In this document: positions 23,396-29,093 of the stretch, in pieces | How the letters are laid out: every line of letters begins with the position of its first letter | Position numbering within the stretch: position 1 is the first letter of the stretch | Source: AC-32 sp963717725 | Lineage (GTDB): Bacteria; Actinomycetota; Thermoleophilia; Gaiellales; Gaiellaceae | Length of the DNA: 38,966 bases | Assembly (NCBI GenBank): GCA_963717725.1 | Contig: CAVQWS010000005.1 | Coordinates: 1-38,966, forward strand | Direction of reading: 5' to 3' | Notes under the pieces: generated by a model | Databases searched by the model: none | The model's input: only the letters and a program-made list of their open reading frames with translations | What the model was told of the DNA's origin: nothing | Made by a program: the position numbers and the translations under genes

Positions 23396-24087
23396 ACGCC
23401 GTCGGCATCGCTACGGTGACGCCCTTGGAGGCATTGCCGGACACGACGGCTCTCGAGGCGCCCCTCTCGCTCGACTCGGAGTCGCGGGACTGGCTCGACG
23501 GCCTGCGCGCCGCTCGACCGGCGACGCGTGAGGAGACGGTGGCGCGCCTGCACGCCCTCCTCCTGCGCGGTGCGCACTTCGAGGTCGCCCGGCGGCGGCC
23601 GACGCTGCCGCACCTGCGCGGCAACGAGCTCGACGACATCGCCACGGAAGCCGCTGACGACGCCCTCGTGAGCATCCTGAGGCGGCTCGACGATTTCCGC
23701 GGCGCGAGCCGCTTCACCACCTGGGCGTACAAGTTCGTTCTCTACGAGGCGGCCGTGAAGCTGCGCAAGCGTGCCTGGCAGGGCCGCGAGGTGCCGCTGG
23801 AGCCGGAGAGCTGGAGCCTGTTCTCGAGCACCGGTCTCGAGCCGGAGCTGGAGGCGGAGCAGCACGAGCTCGTCGAGGCGGTGCAGACGGCGATCGCCGA
23901 CGCGCTGACGCCGCACCAGCGGAGCGTGCTGGTCTCGCTCGCCGTCAACGGCGTGCCGATCGACGTCGTCGCCGAGCGCCTCGGAACGACTCGCGGCGCG
24001 CTCTACAAGACCTTGCACGACGCGCGGCGCAAGCTGCGCCGACACCTGGCCGAGCGCGGCCTCGCGCTCGAGATGGAGGAGAGATGA
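23392..24087 (+). CDS. ECF RNA polymerase sigma factor
   Basis: The 231-residue protein has sigma region 2 at about 45-128 (NELDDIATEAADDALVSILR, DDFRGASRFTTWAYKFVLYE) and region 4 at about 160-222 (LTPHQRSVLVSLAVNGVPID, VVAERLGTTRGALYKTLHDA). SRFTTWAYKF is the region 2.3-2.4 core that melts and reads the -10 element. About 40 extra residues precede region 2. GTG at 23392 overlaps the upstream stop, and the anti-sigma gene overlaps its end by ATGA. It probably directs transcription from the two GGTAAGAACCCGGC motifs flanking the upstream genes. Confidence 0.92.
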   Translation: MNAVGIATVTPLEALPDTTALEAPLSLDSESRDWLDGLRAARPATREETVARLHALLLRGAHFEVARRRPTLPHLRGNELDDIATEAADDALVSILRRLDDFRGASRFTTWAYKFVLYEAAVKLRKRAWQGREVPLEPESWSLFSSTGLEPELEAEQHELVEAVQTAIADALTPHQRSVLVSLAVNGVPIDVVAERLGTTRGALYKTLHDARRKLRRHLAERGLALEMEER

Positions 24088-24323
24088 CCGAGCGATCCGA
24101 CGTGGATCAGGCAGTGCGACGGCTGCTGGGCCCCGCCGGCCCCGAGCTCGGCTGCGACGCCTGCTTCGAGCAGCTCGACCGCTACGTCGAGCTCGAGCTC
24201 GCCGGCGCGGACGCGGACGCCGCGATTCCGGGCCTGCGCGCGCACCTCGAAGGCTGCCCCGCCTGCCGCGAGGAGCACGAGAGCCTGTACGCGCTCGTCA
24301 GCGGCGATCAGCCGAAGCCGTAG
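24084..24323 (+). CDS. Zinc-finger anti-sigma factor
   Basis: The 79-residue protein carries a zinc-binding anti-sigma pattern: Cys24 and Cys27 (LGCDACFEQLDRYVE), then His54-x3-Cys58-x2-Cys61 (HLEGCPACREEHE). No membrane segment follows, so it is a soluble, possibly redox- or metal-responsive, partner of the sigma factor. It is translationally coupled to that gene. Its last codons and stop (DQPKP, TAG at 24321) lie inside the diverged copy of the maf 3' end, as if the original 3' end had been replaced. Confidence 0.85.
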   Translation: MTERSDVDQAVRRLLGPAGPELGCDACFEQLDRYVELELAGADADAAIPGLRAHLEGCPACREEHESLYALVSGDQPKP

Positions 24324-24406
24324 ACGCCCGCAAACCGGGTCGCCAGCAGTCGCTAACGAGCAGCGCTGCCGGCAACCCGACCACGTTCCGGGAGTCGCCC
24401 TCGATC
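24308..24406 (-). repeat. Diverged partial copy of the maf 3' end
   Basis: This stretch aligns with 24864-24960, the last 32 codons of maf. It shares 21 identical bases at one end (24308-24328 with 24864-24884), 13 at the other (24394-24406 with 24948-24960) and patches between, with one 2-base insertion. On the minus strand it still reads LIEGDSRNVVGLPAALL, the Maf C-terminal signature, before losing frame. The anti-sigma gene and the 126-residue protein gene both end inside it. It is a gene remnant or an insertion scar. Confidence 0.75.
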
Positions 24407-24785
24407 AACGGGAGGAGGTCGACTTCCGGGCCGAGCTCGTCTTCCGCGTCGAGTTGCTCCTGCGCGCGGGCTTGCTTCGACGGTTTGTACCGCCGTTGCT
24501 GCGGGTGCTCTGTGTCTGTGAGGTCTGTCGGACGCGATTCATCAAGTCGTCCGGCAGCTCGGCTGCGCGGTTCTTGGCCTGGCCGAGGACGCCCTTCGCG
24601 TGCCGACCGACCGAGTTGCTTGTCACCAGGGCATACAGCCCGGCGCCCGCCGCCGGAAGCAGCAGCCACTTCGTGCCGATGCCGCTACTTCCACGGTTCC
24701 CTTTGCCTTCCGCGGCGTCGACCACGTCTTCGAACCGCCGCGCCATGTCGATCACGCGTTCGGAAAGCTCGTGAGCGTCTGCCAT
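24405..24785 (-). CDS. Basic protein with hydrophobic core and Ser/Arg/Lys tail
   Basis: The 126-residue protein starts at an ATG behind an ideal AAAGGAGGAG site. Residues 1-28 form a charged helix (HELSERVIDMARRFEDVVDA), 38-57 are hydrophobic (TKWLLLPAAGAGLYALVTSN), and the last 45 residues are dominated by Ser, Thr, Arg and Lys (SKPARRSNSTRKTSSARKST). The tail resembles DNA-binding histone-like or disordered RNA-binding tails. It could be a membrane-tethered nucleic-acid-binding protein. I do not recognise the family. It sits exactly between the two maf-end repeats. Confidence 0.7.
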   Translation of the reverse strand: MADAHELSERVIDMARRFEDVVDAAEGKGNRGSSGIGTKWLLLPAAGAGLYALVTSNSVGRHAKGVLGQAKNRAAELPDDLMNRVRQTSQTQSTRSNGGTNRRSKPARRSNSTRKTSSARKSTSSR

Positions 24786-24863
24786 GTCTCCTCCTTTGAA
24801 AACGGCTTGTGGGCGACTCGCTTTCCCGCCGTTTGTAGTCCCAAACCGGTAAATCAGCGCGGC

Positions 24864-25436
24864 TCAGCCGAAGCCGTAGACGCCGGGGAAATGCTCGGCG
24901 AGCAGCCGCACGAGCAGTGCGGCCGGGAGGCCGACGACGTTCAGGTAGTCGCCCTCGATCCGCTCGACCAGCGAGGCGCCGAGCCCCTGGATCGCATAGG
25001 CGCCGGCGCGGCCCTCCCACTCGCGGCTCGCCAGGTAGTGCGCGAGGTCGCGAGCGTCGAGCGGCCGGAAGGTGACCCGCGTCACTTCGCGGTGCACCTC
25101 GCGCCAGCCGGGCGTGATCAGCGCGAGCCCGGAGACGACCTCGTGCGTCTTGCCGGCGAGGCTCTCGAGCATCGCCTCCGCGTCCGCCTCGGACTCGGGC
25201 TTCCCGTAGACGTCTCCCTCGCAGACGACCTCCGTGTCGCAGCCGAGCACGGGCTGGTCGCCGGCCTCAGCGAGCACCGACTCCGCCTTGCCGATCGCGT
25301 GCGCGACCGGATCGCCCTCCGCCTCCGCGTAGGCCGGCGGCACCACCACGAATGGAATCCGCAGCTGCTCGAGGATCTCACGCCGGCGCGGCGAGGTGGA
25401 GGCGAGGATCAGCGGCGGTGCGGGCGGCGCGCTCAC
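24864..25436 (-). CDS. maf: Maf-family nucleotide pyrophosphatase
   Basis: The 190-residue protein has the Maf/HAM1-like fold: LILASTSPRRREILEQLRIP at the start, GCDTEVVCEGDVYGKPESEA centrally and YAIQGLGASLVERIEGDYLN, then VVGLPAALL, at the end. Maf proteins hydrolyse non-canonical nucleoside triphosphates. The start is GTG at 25436, which overlaps the TGA of the upstream methyltransferase; a longer open frame upstream is only that gene's shadow. Maf next to mreB is a common bacterial order; here 3.6 kb intervene. Confidence 0.94.
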   Translation of the reverse strand: MSAPPAPPLILASTSPRRREILEQLRIPFVVVPPAYAEAEGDPVAHAIGKAESVLAEAGDQPVLGCDTEVVCEGDVYGKPESEADAEAMLESLAGKTHEVVSGLALITPGWREVHREVTRVTFRPLDARDLAHYLASREWEGRAGAYAIQGLGASLVERIEGDYLNVVGLPAALLVRLLAEHFPGVYGFG

Positions 25437-26197
25437 GCGCGCAAGCGGGCGCGCCAGATTTCCTCGGAGGGCCACTTGCGCGCCCACTCGGGGCCCGGCA
25501 GCGCGTCGTAACGGTGCCGTTGAGCACCGTCCGGCGCCTGCAGCTCGATCAGGTCCTCGACCTCGAAGCCGTTCGCACGCAGGAGCCGGATCCAGTCGCC
25601 GTAGCCGAGATGGAAGTCGACGGCCGGCTCGTCGGGCCACTCGAAGCGGTGCATCCCGAAGTACGGGCGTCGAAGCTGCTCGTCCGGAGGGATCTCCTGC
25701 TCCTGGAAGCAGAGAACGAGGATCGTGCCGTTGACGAGGAACACGAGCTCGCCTCCCGGTCGCAACAGCCGCGAGGCCTCCGGGATCCAGAGGTACGGGT
25801 CGGCCCAGATCGACGCGCCGTACTCGGAGACGACGAGATCGAACGACTCGTCCGGGAGCGGCACAGCCTCGGCGCTCGCCTCGACCAGCGGGAACTCGAG
25901 GCCGAACCTCACCTGCATCGCGTGCGCGGTCTCGAGCTGCGCCGGAGTGACGTCGACGCCCGTCACGCGCGCGCCCTTGCGGGCGAGCCAGGCGGAGAGG
26001 TACGCCGTCCCGCACCCCAGCTCGACGACATCCTTGCCGACCACCTCCGGCAGCGCGTGCACCTCGGCATCCGGAACCTGCCAGACACCCCAGGTGACCT
26101 CCTCCTGTGTCCAGGCTCGCTCGGCGTTGGTCGCGTATTCGGGCGCCAAGGCGGTCCAGGCTTCACGGTTCCGCTGCGCGTGCTCGCTCAGCGTCAT
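25433..26197 (-). CDS. SAM-dependent methyltransferase, tandem copy 1
   Basis: The 254-residue class I methyltransferase has motif I at about 57-70 (DVVELGCGTAYLSAW), an acidic motif II (VTGVDVTPAQLETA), the post-I region (AVPLPDESFDLVVSEYG) and a C-terminal cap with RRPYFGMHRFEW. It is a clear paralogue of the next gene upstream, with the same length, motif order and PYFGM element. The acceptor is unknown. ATG at 26197 overlaps the stop of that paralogue (ATGA) and its own stop overlaps maf, so the run ndk to maf is one operon. Confidence 0.88.
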   Translation of the reverse strand: MTLSEHAQRNREAWTALAPEYATNAERAWTQEEVTWGVWQVPDAEVHALPEVVGKDVVELGCGTAYLSAWLARKGARVTGVDVTPAQLETAHAMQVRFGLEFPLVEASAEAVPLPDESFDLVVSEYGASIWADPYLWIPEASRLLRPGGELVFLVNGTILVLCFQEQEIPPDEQLRRPYFGMHRFEWPDEPAVDFHLGYGDWIRLLRANGFEVEDLIELQAPDGAQRHRYDALPGPEWARKWPSEEIWRARLRA

Positions 26198-26955
26198 GCC
26201 TTTCGCACCTTCCAGATCTGCTCCATCGGCCAGCGCCTTGCCCAGGCCGTCTCCTCGGCCGTTCGGTACGTCGACTCGGCCCCTTCGGGGGGCCGCACCT
26301 CGATCAGGTCTTCGACCAGGAAACCCGAGCGGCGGAAGAGCCGGATCCACTCGCCGAGCGGGATCATGAACTCGACCGACCCTTCCGGCGCCTCCCAGCT
26401 GCGCATTCCGAAGTAGGGCTGCTGCAGGCGCTCGGCGTACGTGTCCGCCTGCTCGTCGAAGCACAGCCAGTTCAGCGGGGTCGCGCCGCTGAACGCGAAC
26501 AGGCCCCCCTTGCGAAGCACCCGGACGACCTCCGGCACGAACAGGTAAGGATCGGCGAAGGTCGGCGCACCCCAGTCGGCCATGACGAGGTCGAAGGAGT
26601 CGTCCTCGAGTGGGATCGCCTCGGCGCTCGCGTGCAGCAGCGGGAACTCGAGCCCGGCCGCCTCGTTCGCCGCGCGAGCCCGCTCGAGCCGCGCTTGCGA
26701 ATTGTCGAGGCCGACCGGGCGGGCCCTGGCCTGGACGAGGGAGCGCGACCACTCGGCGGCCCCGCAGCCCAGCTCGAGCACGTCCTTGCCTTCGAGGGGG
26801 CCGAGCACCTGCAGCTCCGCTTCCGGAATCTGCCAGAGGCCCCAGGCCAGGCCGTGCTCGATGAAGCGGGCGTTCCGCTCGTCGTATCCGGCGCTCTGGC
26901 CGTCCCAGAATTCGCGGTTCTTGCGCGCGTGCTCGGTCAGCTCAGGCGTGTTCAC
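26194..26955 (-). CDS. SAM-dependent methyltransferase, tandem copy 2
   Basis: With GTG at 26955 the protein has 253 residues: motif I DVLELGCGAAEWSRSLV, motif II PVGLDNSQARLERA, post-I AIPLEDDSFDLVMADWG and a C-terminal part with LQQPYFGMRSWEAPEG. It pairs with its neighbour as a tandem duplication that has since diverged. The start lies 14 bases inside ndk. The longer frame reaching 27009 would overlap ndk further and lacks family-like sequence. Substrate unknown. Confidence 0.86.
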   Translation of the reverse strand: MNTPELTEHARKNREFWDGQSAGYDERNARFIEHGLAWGLWQIPEAELQVLGPLEGKDVLELGCGAAEWSRSLVQARARPVGLDNSQARLERARAANEAAGLEFPLLHASAEAIPLEDDSFDLVMADWGAPTFADPYLFVPEVVRVLRKGGLFAFSGATPLNWLCFDEQADTYAERLQQPYFGMRSWEAPEGSVEFMIPLGEWIRLFRRSGFLVEDLIEVRPPEGAESTYRTAEETAWARRWPMEQIWKVRKA

Positions 26956-27358
26956 GGCCGAACCAGAGCTCGAGCTCACGCTTCGCCGACTCCGGCGAGT
27001 CCGAGCCATGCACCAGGTTGTCGGGCATCGCCAGCGCGAGGTCGCCGCGGATCGTCCCGGGCGCGGACTCGGCCGGATTGGTCGAGCCCATCGTCGTGCG
27101 GACGACCGAGATCGCCGACTCGCCCTCGAGCGCCAGCGCGAGCGTCGGCGCCGAGGTGATGAACTCGACCAGCTCGCCGAAGAACGGCTTCTCGGCGTGC
27201 TCGGCGTAGTGCTCTTCGGCCAGCTTGCGGTCGACCTGGACGAGCCGCGCGTCGCGAAGCTCGAGCCCGCGCTGCTCGAAGCGCGCGAGGATCTCGCCGG
27301 CCAGCTTGCGCTGTACCGCGTCGGGCTTGATCAGCACCAGTGTCCGCTCGACCGCCAT
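26942..27358 (-). CDS. ndk: Nucleoside diphosphate kinase
   Basis: The 138-residue enzyme matches NDK throughout: ERTLVLIKPDAVQRKLAGEI at the start, the TMGSTNPAESAPGTIRGDLA region and the phospho-histidine motif NLVHGSDSPESAKRE. It transfers gamma-phosphate between nucleotides through the active-site His. ATG at 27358 is preferred because homology begins there. Two methyltransferases and maf follow in overlapping frames. Confidence 0.97.
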   Translation of the reverse strand: MAVERTLVLIKPDAVQRKLAGEILARFEQRGLELRDARLVQVDRKLAEEHYAEHAEKPFFGELVEFITSAPTLALALEGESAISVVRTTMGSTNPAESAPGTIRGDLALAMPDNLVHGSDSPESAKRELELWFGREHA

Positions 27359-27371
27359 TCGGCGGGTGAGT

Positions 27372-27896
27372 CTAGGCGCTGCGTTCGCGGCGCGGCGGCG
27401 CGAGCGCCTGCGTCTGGCCGAGCGACTCGACGCCCATCGGCTCGACCGGCGTCTCGCAGTACGGGCAGACCTGCCAGAGCGCCTCGAGCGGCTGCTTGCA
27501 GTTGCGGCACGACTGCCGCAGGCGCGTGGTGCAGACCGGGCAGACGAGGAAGCCGACCTCGACCTCGGCCCGGCAGACAGGGCAGTGGAGGTCACGCCGC
27601 GCGAGCCGCTGCTCCATCGCCTTGATCTCGAGCTCGCGCTCGCGCACGTCCTCGAGGTACTCCGGCGGCCGGAACAGCATGTAGATCAGCGGGCCGACGA
27701 ACGGTGGGATCAGCCCGAGTACGGTCGCCATCCCGACCAGCCACGGATCCTCGATCCGCCGGCGCGCGTCCTTGTAAACCCAGAAGGCCGTCGCGAGCCA
27801 GAAGACCGCGACGAAGAACGCGGTCAGGTTGCGGATCACGGTCCACGTGCTGTGGCTAAAGAAGTCGAAGAGTCCGTTTGCTTCAACTAGGCCCAC
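27372..27896 (-). CDS. Membrane protein with double zinc-ribbon tail
   Basis: The 174-residue protein has two hydrophobic segments (about 20-41 and 55-72; FFVAVFWLATAFWVYKDARR, MATVLGLIPPFVGPLIYMLF) followed by a cytoplasmic region with four CxxC knuckles: CPVC, CPVC, CRNC and CPYC. This makes two zinc ribbons. Such proteins are common in actinobacteria and lack a defined role. The GTG at 27896 has GAGGAG upstream. It takes the place of the small conserved gene often found between folC and ndk in Streptomyces relatives. Confidence 0.82.
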   Translation of the reverse strand: MGLVEANGLFDFFSHSTWTVIRNLTAFFVAVFWLATAFWVYKDARRRIEDPWLVGMATVLGLIPPFVGPLIYMLFRPPEYLEDVRERELEIKAMEQRLARRDLHCPVCRAEVEVGFLVCPVCTTRLRQSCRNCKQPLEALWQVCPYCETPVEPMGVESLGQTQALAPPRRERSA

Positions 27897-27906
27897 GCGC
27901 GTCTCC

Positions 27907-28020
27907 TCAGAGAAGCAGCTTCCCGACCAGATACCCGGCGCCGAACGCGAGGCCGACGATCGTCAGGACGACGACGACGGCAACCGCGAACACGCTCAGG
28001 CGCTCGCCGAACTTCCCCAT
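27907..28020 (-). CDS. 37-residue single-span membrane protein
   Basis: The product (MGKFGERLSVFAVAVVVVLT and onward to AGYLVGKLLL) is one hydrophobic helix with basic ends. It begins 25 bases inside folC and ends 10 bases before the next gene, so it fits the operon packing. Function unknown. Small size makes the call tentative, but composition and position support it. Confidence 0.6.
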   Translation of the reverse strand: MGKFGERLSVFAVAVVVVLTIVGLAFGAGYLVGKLLL

Positions 28021-29093
28021 GGTACGCGCTGAAGTCGGACGGTGAGGTCGGCGAGCAAATAGAGCGAGCCGGTGACGAGCACGGCGCCCTGCTCGCCCGC
28101 CAGCTCGCGCCCGCGCTCGAGCGCCGCGGCCGGGTCGGCGACGGGCTCGACTCGCTCGAAGAAGGGCTTTGCGCGGGCCGCCAGCTCGTCCGCCGGCAGC
28201 GCCCGGGGGCTGCGCGAGGCGGTAGCTACGAGGGTGTCTCCCGCGCGCGAGAGCGGGGCCAGCATCGCCTCGGCGTCCTTGTCGGCGAGGATCGAGGCGA
28301 CGACCACGTAGTCGTCTCGCGGGAGGCGCTCGACCAGCCACTCGACCCCGGCCGGATTGTGGGCGCCTGCGAAGACGTCGTCGCCGACCTCGTCGAAGCG
28401 CCCGGGCAGATGGGCCTCAACGTCGCCCTCCAGCGCCCGCCCGAGGAACGCCTCGGCCGCGGCCCGGCCGACGTCATCGCTGACCACGACCCGGCCGGCG
28501 CCTCGCGCACGTGCGCGTGACTCCCACTCAGGCTCGCCGAGCACCACGGTCGAGCCGGGCGCGACGACGGCCAGCTTTTCCTCGGCGATCGCCTCGCGCG
28601 TCTCGCCGAGCACGTCGGTGTGGTCGAGCGCCACGTTCGTCAGCGCGACCACCTCAGCCTCGAGGACGTTGGTCGCGTCGAGCCGTCCGCCGAGGCCGGC
28701 TTCGACCACCGCGGCCTCGACGTCCGCGGCTGCGAACTCGGCCAGCGCGGCTGCCGTCAGCACTTCGAACTGGGTCGCGCCCGCACGCTCGGCGACCGGC
28801 CGGATGCGGTCGAGCGCCTGCTCCAGATCGGCGTCCTCCCCGTCGACCTGGATCCGCTCGCTCCAGCCGGCCACGTGCGGCGAGGTGTACGCGCCGACGC
28901 TCAGCCCCTCGCGCAACAGGAAGGCGGCCGCCCGCCGGGTCGCGGTCGACTTGCCGTTCGTGCCGACCACGTGGATCGCTCGAAAGGCGCGCTGCGGCTC
29001 GCCGAGCTCGGCCAGGAGCGCGTGCATCCGCCCGAGGCCGAACTCCTCCGGCCACGGCGAGAGCGACTCGAGCCAGTCAGACGCCGAGGGCAT
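27996..29093 (-). CDS. folC: Folylpolyglutamate synthase/dihydrofolate synthase
   Basis: The 365-residue Mur-ligase-like enzyme adds glutamate to folates, and to dihydropteroate in bifunctional members. It has the ATP loop HVVGTNGKSTATR, the SPHVAGWSERI segment, VVEAGLGGRLDATNVL and the central ALDHTDVLG motif. It is somewhat shorter than the usual 420 or so residues, mainly in the C-terminal domain. ATG at 29093 lies 17 bases inside valS; longer frames upstream are shadows of valS. Confidence 0.95.
   Translation of the reverse strand: MPSASDWLESLSPWPEEFGLGRMHALLAELGEPQRAFRAIHVVGTNGKSTATRRAAAFLLREGLSVGAYTSPHVAGWSERIQVDGEDADLEQALDRIRPVAERAGATQFEVLTAAALAEFAAADVEAAVVEAGLGGRLDATNVLEAEVVALTNVALDHTDVLGETREAIAEEKLAVVAPGSTVVLGEPEWESRARARGAGRVVVSDDVGRAAAEAFLGRALEGDVEAHLPGRFDEVGDDVFAGAHNPAGVEWLVERLPRDDYVVVASILADKDAEAMLAPLSRAGDTLVATASRSPRALPADELAARAKPFFERVEPVADPAAALERGRELAGEQGAVLVTGSLYLLADLTVRLQRVPWGSSASA

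Noticed and set aside
24864..26015. Long frame that would make a 383-residue Maf fusion
   Set aside because: The extra N-terminal part is Arg-rich shadow of the methyltransferase gene; GTG at 25436 overlaps that gene's stop and begins the Maf homology.
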